Assembly (NCBI GenBank): GCA_904419385.1
Contig: CAJFRI010000007.1
Location: 1-38,915, forward strand
DNA: 38,915 bases
Reading direction: 5' to 3'
Source: Candidatus Heteroscillospira lomanii
GTDB taxonomy: Bacteria > Bacillota > Clostridia > Oscillospirales > Oscillospiraceae
Shown: positions 8,831 through 19,228 of the stretch, in pieces
How positions within the stretch are numbered: position 1 is the stretch's first letter
How the letters are laid out: each line of letters starts with the position of its first letter
The notes under the pieces: model-generated
Seen by the model: only the letters and a program-made list of their open reading frames with translations
What the model was told of the DNA's origin: nothing
The model's database searches: none
Position numbers and translations under genes: made by a program

Positions 8831-9967
8831 ATGCGTCTCGCGGCGAGGCTTGTAAAACTCAATATTTTCCGTCTCAGACGGCGGCTGTTGCTACTTGCGG
8901 CAATGGCCGCCGCCTTTGCCGTGCTCTCGGCGCCGCTGGGAGCCGGGGCGGAGAACATGCTCTCGCGTGAGTCGGTCGAGCCGCTCAGCATCGCCGTGTG
9001 CGGCGAGGAGGCTGGACTCATTTCGCGCCTCGCCGGGAACATGGCCGACATATCCGAATACTGCTCATTCATCGAGATGGACGAAACAGAGGCGCTTGAG
9101 GCACTCGGTTCCGGCGAGGTCACGGCCGTTCTGCTCCTGCCGGATGACTTCATCGGGAGCATACTCTCCGGAGCAAACGAGCCCGCGCTGCTCTACACAG
9201 ACCCGGACGAGCCCGTGGAGGGCATGCTCGTGCTCTATGCCGGGCGCAGCGCCGCAGATATGCTCTCGGCGGCTCAGGGCGGGATATACGCCGTGCTCGA
9301 CGAGCTGAGCAGGCAGGGCATAGAGCGCCCCGACGCCGTTATGGAGATAAACCTCGAGTATATCAAGTTCACGCTGTCACGCTCGGACATGTACCGCAGT
9401 GAGACCGTGAGCGCCGCCGGGACGATGCCGGTGGACGAGCACTATGCGCTCTCGCTGATGTGCTGGCTCATGCTGATGGCCGCCGTGATCTACCACCCGG
9501 TCATGCGCTCAGGCCAGGGCGCATGGCGCTCCCGGCTGCGCTCGGCCGGATGCTCCGGGGCCGTGTGGGCCGTTGGGGCTGCGGCGCCGGTGCTGCTCTG
9601 CTCGCTTGTGCTCACGGCGGCAGTGTGCGCCTTTTTCGGCAGCGTGACGGCGGGCGGCATTGTCAGCTGCGCCGTTTTCACCGCGGGCTTTTCGGCGCTG
9701 CTCTGCGCCCTGTGCCCGGAGGAGGGGACGGCTTCGGCCGTCATCTTCGCGGCGAGCTGCGCGCTCACGTTCCTGGCGGGCGGGATAATACCGCCGGCGC
9801 TCATGCCGGAGGAGCTCGCCTGGCTGGTGGACTCGTCGCCTGTCGGGGCGATGAGGCTTGCCATCACGGGCGAGGGCTCGTGGCTGCTGGCAGCGCTCGG
9901 AGCAGTGATGCTCGCCGCCGCGGGAGCGCTGTGTGCGGGGAGCTATGCGAGGGAGGCGGAGAGATGA
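8831..9967 (+). CDS. ABC-2 type transporter permease
   Basis: N-terminal TM, large extracytoplasmic region, C-terminal TM cluster; adjacent to ABC ATPase gene. Confidence 0.75.
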   Translation: MRLAARLVKLNIFRLRRRLLLLAAMAAAFAVLSAPLGAGAENMLSRESVEPLSIAVCGEEAGLISRLAGNMADISEYCSFIEMDETEALEALGSGEVTAVLLLPDDFIGSILSGANEPALLYTDPDEPVEGMLVLYAGRSAADMLSAAQGGIYAVLDELSRQGIERPDAVMEINLEYIKFTLSRSDMYRSETVSAAGTMPVDEHYALSLMCWLMLMAAVIYHPVMRSGQGAWRSRLRSAGCSGAVWAVGAAAPVLLCSLVLTAAVCAFFGSVTAGGIVSCAVFTAGFSALLCALCPEEGTASAVIFAASCALTFLAGGIIPPALMPEELAWLVDSSPVGAMRLAITGEGSWLLAALGAVMLAAAGALCAGSYAREAER

Positions 9968-11037
9968 GGTTTTTCCTGAGAGCCGCCATGGCTGAGCTCA
10001 GCGCCGTGTGGCGCGGGAAACGGGCACTGGCCATGCTCATAGCGCTGCCCGTGTGCGTATGCCTCGTTTCTGTGATCGTGCCGGACGACGTGATGGAACC
10101 GGCGGTGCCGGTCGGCTGGGCGATGAGCGACGGCTGTGAGACCGGCAGGGAGCTGCTCGAGCACCTGCGCGAGACGGCCGGCGGAGTTGAATTTTTCGAG
10201 ACGGACGAGGCGACCCTGCGCCGCAAGGTGGCCTCGGGCGAATGGGAGTGCGGCTTTGTGCTGCGCGAGGATTTTGACGAGCGCGTCGCCGCCGGACGGT
10301 ACGGAAGGCTGTTCACGCTCGTGTTCGGAGAGGGCAGCACCATGCAGGGGCTGGTGAGCGAGGCAGTGTCGGCCGCGATGCTCGCTGTCGTCGCGCCGCA
10401 GATAGGCTCGGACTATCTTGAGAGCGTCGGCGCCGTGCCGCCCGAGGGCGGCTGGGAGCTCGAGCCGGGGAGCAGACTGGAGATAGAGCCTGCGTCCGGC
10501 GAGCCGGCGGGCAGCTATGTCTCGTCCGGGATCTCGCGCTCGCTGCTGCGCGGTTGCGCCGCCGTGCTGCTCACCGTGTCTGCCGTGTCGTTCGGAGACG
10601 AGCTCGCCCGCAGGCGGCGCGAGGGGTATTTCCGCCGGATTGCCGCCGTGCGCGGGGAGGCATCGGCGCTCCTGCCGGCGCTCGCCGTGCGCTTTGCGCT
10701 GAGTTTTGCAGCGGCGGCCGCCGCGCTGGCCGCCGCGGGGATATGGGAACCGGGGCTGGTCGCGGCGCTGTGCTTTGCGCTGACGGCGTTTGCCGCCGTG
10801 CTCTCGGTGTTCCCGGACGGATGGAGCGCCGCGGTCCTGCCGTTCCTCCCGGCGGCGATGCTCGTGCTGTGCCCGGTGCTGTTTGACGTGTCGGAATTCA
10901 TGCCGGCGCTCGGCAGGGCCGGCTCGCTGCTGGCCGCGACGCACTATCTGCGCGGCGATGTCCTGCCGCTCGTCATGCAGGGCTGTGTGTTCCTCGCGGC
11001 CGCGTGGCTGCTTGACAGGTGCTTTAAGAAAATTTAA
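9964..11037 (+). CDS. ABC-2 type transporter permease
   Basis: ATGA overlap with upstream permease; same topology (MRFFLRAAMAELSAVWRGKRALAMLIALPVCVCLVSVIVPDD...). Confidence 0.75.
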   Translation: MRFFLRAAMAELSAVWRGKRALAMLIALPVCVCLVSVIVPDDVMEPAVPVGWAMSDGCETGRELLEHLRETAGGVEFFETDEATLRRKVASGEWECGFVLREDFDERVAAGRYGRLFTLVFGEGSTMQGLVSEAVSAAMLAVVAPQIGSDYLESVGAVPPEGGWELEPGSRLEIEPASGEPAGSYVSSGISRSLLRGCAAVLLTVSAVSFGDELARRRREGYFRRIAAVRGEASALLPALAVRFALSFAAAAAALAAAGIWEPGLVAALCFALTAFAAVLSVFPDGWSAAVLPFLPAAMLVLCPVLFDVSEFMPALGRAGSLLAATHYLRGDVLPLVMQGCVFLAAAWLLDRCFKKI

Positions 11038-11115
11038 TCTTTGCCCTCCTTGTTTCTTAATCGGGCTCGGGACTACACTGGTTGTGAGAGAAAAAGAAAC
11101 ACGGAGGGCTTTTTT

Positions 11116-12369
11116 ATGACGCCTGCAGAGATGCTGAAAATGGCCGGGGGCGCGATAGGCGCGCTGTTTTTCATATTTTACGCATACCAGGTCGTATACG
11201 CACTGGTGCCGCTGTTTGCAAAGGCACCGGCGCGCAGGGAGCCGGGGATGAGGCGCTATGCCGTGCTCATAGCGGCGAGGAACGAGGAGGCGGTCATAGC
11301 CAGGCTCATAGAGAGCATAAAAGATCAGGACTACCCGTCCGAGCTCGTGAGCATATTCGTCGTCGCGGACAACTGCACCGACTCGACCGCCGAGTGCGCC
11401 CGGAGAGCGGGGGCGGAGGTGTTTGAGCGCTTCGATAAAGTGCGCGCCGGCAAAGGCTATGCGCTGAGCTTCCTGCTGGCGCGGGTGCACGCCGAATACG
11501 GCAAGGAATTCGACGGATATTTCGTGTTCGATGCCGACAACCTGCTCGACAGCCGCTATATCGGCGAGATGGACAGGGCTTTCGGGCCCGACTGCCAGAT
11601 AGTCACGTCCTGCCGCAACTCGAAAAATTACGGCGACAGCTGGGTCTCAGCGGGAAATGCGCTGCGCTTTCTATACGACTCGGAGCTCCTCAACCGCCCG
11701 CGCATGCTGCTCGGAACGGCGTGCACCGTCGGCGGGACGGGCTTTCTCGTCGGGCGCGAGGCGCTCATGCGCGCGGGCGGATGGCGGTTTTTCCTCATGA
11801 GCGAGGACACGGAGTTCACCGTCAGCAGCGTGCTCGCCGGGGAAAAGATAGGCTATTGCCCGAGCGCCGTGTTCTACGACGAGCAGCCGGTGAGCTTTGC
11901 GCAGTCGTGGAGGCAGAGGCGGCGCTGGGTGCGCGGGTACATACAGGTGTTTGCCAAATACGGCGCACGCGCGCTCGCGTCGCTGAGGAACGGCGGGTTT
12001 GCGTGCTACGACGTGTGCATGTCGAACCTGCCGGCGATGCTGCTCTCGCTCGTGAGCGCCGCGTGCTATGTGCTCGCCGCGGCGGCGAGCCTGCTGCTCG
12101 GCGAGCCGCTCCGGCCCATACTCATGCTGGCGCTCGGCTCGTTTGCCGGGAGCTACCTCGGGGCGCTGAGTGTAGCGGTTTACATAACTATCACGAAATG
12201 GCGCATGATACACGCCGGCACCCTGAAAAAGATAATTTATATTTTTACCTTCCCCATATTCATGCTGACATATGTGCCCATCAGCGTCTCGGCGCTCTTC
12301 GGCGCGGCGGAGTGGCGCCCGATAGAACACAGGGCCGCCTGCTCGCTGCGCGAGGTGGTGCGGGGATGA
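11116..12369 (+). CDS. Family 2 glycosyltransferase, membrane associated
   Basis: YAVLIAARNEEAVIARLIESIKDQDYP, FDADNLLD, SEDTEF, QRRRWVRGY (QxxRW), C-terminal TM segments; ATG after gggctttttt. Confidence 0.88.
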   Translation: MTPAEMLKMAGGAIGALFFIFYAYQVVYALVPLFAKAPARREPGMRRYAVLIAARNEEAVIARLIESIKDQDYPSELVSIFVVADNCTDSTAECARRAGAEVFERFDKVRAGKGYALSFLLARVHAEYGKEFDGYFVFDADNLLDSRYIGEMDRAFGPDCQIVTSCRNSKNYGDSWVSAGNALRFLYDSELLNRPRMLLGTACTVGGTGFLVGREALMRAGGWRFFLMSEDTEFTVSSVLAGEKIGYCPSAVFYDEQPVSFAQSWRQRRRWVRGYIQVFAKYGARALASLRNGGFACYDVCMSNLPAMLLSLVSAACYVLAAAASLLLGEPLRPILMLALGSFAGSYLGALSVAVYITITKWRMIHAGTLKKIIYIFTFPIFMLTYVPISVSALFGAAEWRPIEHRAACSLREVVRG

Positions 12370-12373
12370 ACTG

Positions 12374-12408
12374 AGCCGCAGGTATCGTATTCGGTACTTG
12401 CGGCTTTC
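12374..12408 (+). terminator. Intrinsic terminator
   Basis: GCCGCAGGTA-N10-TACTTGCGGC followed by TTT. Confidence 0.5.
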
Positions 12409-12461
12409 AGCATGAGGCATTATAATGTTGGTAATGTGAAAACACCGAAAGGAGCATGGAT

Positions 12462-14153
12462 ATGAAAGTGGTTATAGTCGGCGGCGTCGCCGGCGGCGCG
12501 ACTGCCGCGGCGAGGCTCCGCCGCATAAACGAGAGCGCCGAGATCATCGTTTTTGAGCGCGGCGGGTATGTGTCCTATGCCAACTGCGGGCTGCCGTATT
12601 ACATCGGCGGCGATATCACCGACAAGAGGGCGCTGACGCTCCAGACGACCGGGAGCTTCAAGGCGAGGTTCAACGTCGACGTGCGCGTGCACAGCGAGGT
12701 CACCGCGATAGACACGTCGGCCAAGACGGTCGCCGTCCGCGAGACGGAGACCGGCCGTGAGTACACCGAGAGCTATGACAAGCTGCTGCTCTCGCCGGGC
12801 GCGAAGCCCACCGTGCCCGATGTGCCGGGCATAGACAACGAGCGCATTTTTACTTTGCGCACCGTTGAGGACACGTTCAGGATGAAAGACTACATCGCCG
12901 CGGCGGGCGTGAAGAGAGCCGTCATCATAGGCGGCGGTTTCATCGGCCTCGAGATGGCCGAGTGCCTCACGGAGGCGGGCGCCGCCGTGACGCTGCTGCA
13001 GCGCAGTGAGCATGTCATGCCCAACCTCGATTTCGACATGGCGAGTTTCGTGCACGGCTATATGCGCAGCAAGGGCATTGACCTGCGCCGCAACACGCCG
13101 GTCGACCGCTACGAGGCCATTGAGAACGGCGTGCGCGTCGTGACCAGGAACGGCGGGAGCATAGACACGGACATGGTGCTGCTCGCCATCGGCGTAACGC
13201 CGGACACCGCTCTCGCCGCGAAGGCCGGGATAAAGCTCGCGTCCAAGGGTGCCATCGCCGTGAACGACCGCATGGAGACCTCTGTGAAAGACGTCTATGC
13301 GGTGGGAGACGCCGTCGAGATCGTCAACCCGATCACCGGCGCGCCGGCGGTGATACCGCTGGCGGGCCCGGCCAACAAGCAGGGGCGCATCGCCGCCGAC
13401 AACATAAACGGCGGCGACAGGCACTACAAGGGCACCATAGGCGCGGCAGTCATGAAGCTGTTCGATATGACCGTCGCCCACGCGGGCCTGAGCGAAAAGG
13501 CGGCAAAGGCAGCAGGCATAGACTACGACTATGCCGTGACCTACTCCCCGAACCACGCGACCTACTATCCCGGCGCCAGCAACATGACTCTCAAGGTGCT
13601 GTTCGAGCGCGCGACCGGGCGCGTGATTGGCGCGCAGATAGTCGGTTTCGACGGGGTGGACAAGCGCATAGACACCCTCGCCGAGGCTATGCGCCTCGGA
13701 CTCACGGCCTATGACCTCACCGAGCTCGAGTTCGCCTATGCGCCGCCATATTCCTCGGCAAAGGACCCGGTGAACATGATAGGATACGTCATCGAGAACG
13801 TCGTGTCCGGCCGTGTGAAGCAGTATCACTGGGACGAGGCTGCCGCGCTCGACAGGGACAAGGTGCAGATAGTCGACGTGCGCACGCCGCGTGAGTTCTC
13901 GCACGGATGCATACCCGGGGCCGTGAACATCCCCGTCGACGACATGAGGGAGCGCATGGGCGAGCTCGACAAGTCAAAGCCCGTGTACCTCAACTGCCAG
14001 GTCGGCCTGCGCAGCTATATCGCCTACTGCATACTCGCGCAGAACGGATTTGACTGCTATAACCTCGCCGGAGGCTACCGCTACTGGGAGTCCGCCGCGA
14101 CGGAGAGCTCTTTCAGCGTCGCGCCCTGCCACCCATGCGGCATGGAGATATGA
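12462..14153 (+). CDS. CoA-disulfide reductase-like FAD/NAD(P) oxidoreductase with C-terminal rhodanese domain
   Basis: VVIVGGVAGGATAAARLRRI, YVSYANCGLPYYIGG (redox Cys), rhodanese-type LNCQVGLRSYIA. ATG 12456 is possible but too close to the RBS. Confidence 0.88.
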   Translation: MKVVIVGGVAGGATAAARLRRINESAEIIVFERGGYVSYANCGLPYYIGGDITDKRALTLQTTGSFKARFNVDVRVHSEVTAIDTSAKTVAVRETETGREYTESYDKLLLSPGAKPTVPDVPGIDNERIFTLRTVEDTFRMKDYIAAAGVKRAVIIGGGFIGLEMAECLTEAGAAVTLLQRSEHVMPNLDFDMASFVHGYMRSKGIDLRRNTPVDRYEAIENGVRVVTRNGGSIDTDMVLLAIGVTPDTALAAKAGIKLASKGAIAVNDRMETSVKDVYAVGDAVEIVNPITGAPAVIPLAGPANKQGRIAADNINGGDRHYKGTIGAAVMKLFDMTVAHAGLSEKAAKAAGIDYDYAVTYSPNHATYYPGASNMTLKVLFERATGRVIGAQIVGFDGVDKRIDTLAEAMRLGLTAYDLTELEFAYAPPYSSAKDPVNMIGYVIENVVSGRVKQYHWDEAAALDRDKVQIVDVRTPREFSHGCIPGAVNIPVDDMRERMGELDKSKPVYLNCQVGLRSYIAYCILAQNGFDCYNLAGGYRYWESAATESSFSVAPCHPCGMEI

Positions 14154-14160
14154 GGGCCGA

Positions 14161-14628
14161 ATGGGCACTGTGAGGGAAATGCTGCCCGGCGACATCGACG
14201 CCGTCATGCGCATATGGCTGGAGGCCAATTTGAGCGCGCACTCATTTGTGCCGGAAGAATACTGGCGCTCGAATCTTGAATCTGTGCGCGAGGCGATAGC
14301 CTCGGCGGAAGTGTACGTCGCCGACTCAGGCGGACGGGTGCTCGGTTTTATCGGGCTCGACGGCGGGTATATCGCCGGGATTTTCGTGAGCCCGGAGAGC
14401 CGGGGGCGCGGCGTCGGGCGGCAGCTCCTCGAGCGGGCAAAAGCCCGGCATGCGCGGCTCGAGCTGCAAGTCTACGCCGAAAATCCCCGTGCACGGCGTT
14501 TTTATGAGCGCGAGGGGTTTTCGGTGCTGAGCGAGGGCGCCGACTCCGGCACCGGCCGGGCAGAGCTTGTGATGGCCTGGGCGCGCGGGGAGGGTGACAA
14601 TGACGGTAACAGAGCTGAAAGGCAATAA
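14161..14628 (+). CDS. GNAT N-acetyltransferase
   Basis: FVSPESRGRGVGRQLLERAK and NPRARRFYEREGF. Confidence 0.85.
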   Translation: MGTVREMLPGDIDAVMRIWLEANLSAHSFVPEEYWRSNLESVREAIASAEVYVADSGGRVLGFIGLDGGYIAGIFVSPESRGRGVGRQLLERAKARHARLELQVYAENPRARRFYEREGFSVLSEGADSGTGRAELVMAWARGEGDNDGNRAERQ

Positions 14629-15043
14629 AAAGCGGTATCTCAATCTCCTGCTGCTAGCTGATGAGCAGGAGGATATGATAGACCGCTATCTCGACCGGGG
14701 GACGATGTATGTCCTCGACGACGGCGGAGTCAGGGCCGAGTGCGTCGTGACCGACGAGGGCGGCGGGATCATAGAGATAAAAAACATCGCGGTGTCGCCC
14801 GGATATCAGGGCCGCGGCTATGGAAGGGCGCTGATAGACTTCGTGGCCGGGAAATACTCGGGCAGATATTCCGCCGTTCAGGTTGGGACGGGTGACAGTC
14901 CGGCGACGGTCCCGTTTTATGAGAAGTGCGGGTTTGTGCGCTCGCATGTGATACCGGGTTTCTTCACGGAAAATTATGACCACCCAATATATGACGGCGG
15001 CGTTTTGCTGAGGGACATGGTATATCTGCGGCGCATGCTGTAA
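14600..15043 (+). CDS. GNAT N-acetyltransferase
   Basis: [33 protein letters not shown]; overlaps upstream gene. Confidence 0.85.
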   Translation: MTVTELKGNKKRYLNLLLLADEQEDMIDRYLDRGTMYVLDDGGVRAECVVTDEGGGIIEIKNIAVSPGYQGRGYGRALIDFVAGKYSGRYSAVQVGTGDSPATVPFYEKCGFVRSHVIPGFFTENYDHPIYDGGVLLRDMVYLRRML

Positions 15044-15084
15044 AAAACAAGCGCCCCTCCCTGTACAGGGAGGGGCGTGTTTTT
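15043..15084. terminator. Bidirectional intrinsic terminator between convergent genes
   Basis: AAAAAACAAGCGCCCCTCCC-TGTA-CAGGGAGGGGCGTGTTTTT. Confidence 0.8.
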
Positions 15085-15092
15085 CATGCGTA

Positions 15093-16307
<1,215 letters not shown>

Positions 16308-16309
16308 AT

Positions 16310-18055
16310 CTAACCACCGTACCCCTTCTTCTGCCTGTATTGTTCGGCCATGGCCCGCAGATCTTTTACGGGAGAGGCCTTTGAGTGTTCGCTTTTGATG
16401 ATATCTATATAATCAGCCAGGGCTTTCGCCCGGCTGCCCTGGATGAGCTCGGGCTCGCTGACTATCTGGGTGAGGCAGCTCATCTCATCGGAGCTGAGCC
16501 GGCCGGACAGCAGCGGGAGCGACAGCTCCGCGCCGGATGCCGCCATGTCGAGCAGGGCGGAATATATGCGCGCGAGCACATCGGACGAGAACTCCTCCGG
16601 TGAGACCGGCGCCCCGGACCTGAACAGTTCCGGGTCCTGGAACAGGAGCGATATGACGCCCTGCTCGGCCCGGGCGCTGCGCACGTTGTCGAAGTGCAGC
16701 GAGTTCACGCGCGGCTGGATGCTGCGCGCGGGGCTGAGCTCCGAGCGCTCGTACTGCTTTTTCTCGCGGCTGAGCCGCGCCTTGCGCAGGCGGGCGACCT
16801 CGCTCTCCACGACCTGCGGGGAGACGAGCGCGGTCTGCGCCGCGCGCATGGAATAGACCTCGCGCTCGAGCTGGTTCGGCACCGTCGCCAGCAGGCCGGC
16901 CGCCTCTTTGAGATAGGCCACGCGGCCCTCGTCGGTCTTGATGTCGTATTTCGACTCAACGGCGCGCAGACGGTACTCGATGTGGTTCTCGCTCTGCTCG
17001 ATGAGAGCGCGGAACACCTCGGCACCGTTTTTGCGGATGAACTCGTCGGGGTCTTTCGCGCCCTCCATGCGGAGGATGCGCACCTTGATGTCGAGCTTTT
17101 CCAGTATCCCTATCGCGCGCTGCGAGGCCTTTTGGCCGGCGGCGTCGCTGTCATAGGCGAGGACGACTTCGTTCGTATAGCGCGAGATGAGGCGCGCCTG
17201 TTCGGCCGTGAGCGACGTGCCAAGCGAGGCGACGGCCGAGTCGAACCCGGCCTGATGCATCATCAGCACGTCGACATTGCCCTCGGCGAGGATGAAATAG
17301 CCGGCTTTTGACTTCTTCGCGAGGTTTATCGCAAACAGGCTGCGGCTCTTGTTGAACACCGGCGTCTCCGGGCTGTTCATGTATTTCGGCTCTCCGTCGC
17401 CGATTATCCTGCCGGAGAATCCTATGACGTTGCCCCTTATATCGATGACAGGGAACATCAGGCGGCTGCGGAAGGTATCGTAAAAGCTGCCGTCGCGCTT
17501 GCCGGCTCGCACGAGCCCCGCGTCGAACAGCTCCTGCCGGGTGTAGCCCAGGGCCGACATGGCTTTTATCAGGCTGTCCCAGCTGTCGGGCGCGTAGCCG
17601 AGGCCGAAGCGCAGGACCATCTCGCGGGACATGGCGCGGCGGTTGACATAATCTTGAGCCGGGGCTCCCTCCGGGGAGAAGAGCTGGCTGCGGAAGAAGC
17701 GGGCCGCGTCTTTGTTGAGGGCGAGCATGCGCTCGCGGCGGAGCGACTCCGCGTCGCTCTTCTCATCGGGAACGGACATGCCGCAGCGTTTGGCCAGGAA
17801 CTCGACCGCCTCGCGGAAACTGAGCCCCTCTATCTCCATTATGAAGTTGATGACTCCGCCGCCCTTGCCGCAGCCGAAGCAGTGATATATCTGCTTTTCG
17901 GGAGAGACGGAAAACGACGGGGTTTTTTCGCTGTGGAACGGGCAGAGGCCGAACAGGTTTGCTCCGCTCCTCTTGAGTTTGACATAGCCTGAGACCACGT
18001 CGGCTATATCGCACCGCTCTGTAAGCTCCCTGAGGAAGCTCTCGGGAATAGCCAG
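16310..18055 (-). CDS. dnaG: DNA primase
   Basis: CHC2 zinc motif CPFH...CFGCGKGG, Toprim [19 protein letters not shown]. The frame extends to a CTG at 18055 giving (M)[24 protein letters not shown], the expected N-terminus, preceded by GGGAGG. Confidence 0.93.
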   Translation of the reverse strand: MAIPESFLRELTERCDIADVVSGYVKLKRSGANLFGLCPFHSEKTPSFSVSPEKQIYHCFGCGKGGGVINFIMEIEGLSFREAVEFLAKRCGMSVPDEKSDAESLRRERMLALNKDAARFFRSQLFSPEGAPAQDYVNRRAMSREMVLRFGLGYAPDSWDSLIKAMSALGYTRQELFDAGLVRAGKRDGSFYDTFRSRLMFPVIDIRGNVIGFSGRIIGDGEPKYMNSPETPVFNKSRSLFAINLAKKSKAGYFILAEGNVDVLMMHQAGFDSAVASLGTSLTAEQARLISRYTNEVVLAYDSDAAGQKASQRAIGILEKLDIKVRILRMEGAKDPDEFIRKNGAEVFRALIEQSENHIEYRLRAVESKYDIKTDEGRVAYLKEAAGLLATVPNQLEREVYSMRAAQTALVSPQVVESEVARLRKARLSREKKQYERSELSPARSIQPRVNSLHFDNVRSARAEQGVISLLFQDPELFRSGAPVSPEEFSSDVLARIYSALLDMAASGAELSLPLLSGRLSSDEMSCLTQIVSEPELIQGSRAKALADYIDIIKSEHSKASPVKDLRAMAEQYRQKKGYGG

Positions 18056-18071
18056 TTGGATCGCCTCCCGC

Positions 18072-19076
18072 TCAATAGACCATCCACGCGGCGGGGATGA
18101 AAATCTCGCTGTATTTTCTGACGGCGTAGGTGTCGGTCATGCCGGCGACATAGTCGCACACCGCGCGGTCAAGCCCCTCGCGCTCGGCGATGAGGGCATA
18201 TTCCGGCGGGAGCTTGTCGGCGTGGTCGACATAATATTCCCAGATGCCGGATATGATATTCGAGACTTTGCTCTCTTCAGCCTTGGCCGTCGGGTTGAGG
18301 TAGACGTTTTCGTGCATAAATTTGTGAAAGACGTCGACCGCCTCGCTCATCTCCGGGGACATTTGGATTACGCCGCCGGTGCTGTTGGCGATGAGATCGG
18401 CGATGATGGAGTTTATCCTCACGCTGTGGCGCTCGCCGATGCGCTCGAGCACCGTGGGCGGCAGATCGTCCTGGGTGAGGATGCCGGCGCGGATGGCGTC
18501 GTCGACATCGTGGTTTATGTAGGCGATCTTGTCGGCCAGGCGCACGGAGATGGCCTCGAGCGTGTCGTTCGGGGCGCCGTGCGTATGGTGGAGGATGCCC
18601 ATGCGGGTCTCATAGCAGAGGTTGAGTCCGCGGCCCTCTTTCTCAATGAGATCGACGACGCGCAGGCTCTGCTCGTAGTGGTGGAAGCCGGGCGGGTATA
18701 TCTCGCGGATGGCGCGCTCGCCCGCGTGTCCGAACGGGGTGTGCCCCAGGTCATGGCCCAGCGCGATGGCCTCGGTGAGGTCTTCGTTGAGCTGGAGGGC
18801 GCGCGCGATGGTGCGCGCTATGCGCGAGACCTCGAGCGTGTGCGTGAGGCGTGTGCGGTAATGGTCGCCCTCCGGCTGGAGAAAGACCTGCGTCTTATGC
18901 TTGAGCCGTCGAAAGGCCTTGCAGTGCGTGATCCGGTCGACGTCGCGCTGGAAGCATGTCCTTATCTCACATTCGTCGTCGGGGTGTTCACGTCCCCGGC
19001 TGTTCACGGCGAGGGTCCCATACGGGCCGACCATGAGCTTTTCAAGCCCTTCACGCGTCTCTCTCGGGCAGGGCAT
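18072..19076 (-). CDS. dgt: Deoxyguanosinetriphosphate triphosphohydrolase-like HD protein
   Basis: RDVDRITHCKAFRRLKHKTQVFLQPEGDHYRTRLTHTLEVSRIARTIARAL...EAIALGHDLGHTPFGHAGE. Confidence 0.93.
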   Translation of the reverse strand: MPCPRETREGLEKLMVGPYGTLAVNSRGREHPDDECEIRTCFQRDVDRITHCKAFRRLKHKTQVFLQPEGDHYRTRLTHTLEVSRIARTIARALQLNEDLTEAIALGHDLGHTPFGHAGERAIREIYPPGFHHYEQSLRVVDLIEKEGRGLNLCYETRMGILHHTHGAPNDTLEAISVRLADKIAYINHDVDDAIRAGILTQDDLPPTVLERIGERHSVRINSIIADLIANSTGGVIQMSPEMSEAVDVFHKFMHENVYLNPTAKAEESKVSNIISGIWEYYVDHADKLPPEYALIAEREGLDRAVCDYVAGMTDTYAVRKYSEIFIPAAWMVY

Positions 19077-19177
19077 GGCGTCACCTCCACAATTTGAGTC
19101 TCTATTATTTATATACGCGATGTGCCCCTTTTTTCCCTCTTTTTTAGCGAAAAAAATATTTTTTTATGAGACAAGAC

Positions 19178-19215
19178 AGACCCCCGCCGAAAGGCGGGGG
19201 TCTTATTTGTGGATG
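19178..19215. terminator. Stem-loop terminator between the PBP gene and dgt
   Basis: GACCCCCGCC-GAAA-GGCGGGGGTC. Confidence 0.6.
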
Positions 19216-19228
19216 TTGTCTGTTCGTG

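Noticed and set aside
7291-9162. 623-aa minus-strand ORF
   Set aside because: Shadow of the lipoprotein gene; low-complexity composition, whereas the plus strand has RBS, signal peptide and lipobox.
9943-11490. 515-aa minus-strand ORF
   Set aside because: Spans three well-supported plus-strand gene regions; Arg/His/Gln-rich shadow.
12420-13904. 494-aa minus-strand ORF
   Set aside because: Antisense to the CoA-disulfide reductase gene, which has clear FAD/NAD and rhodanese motifs.
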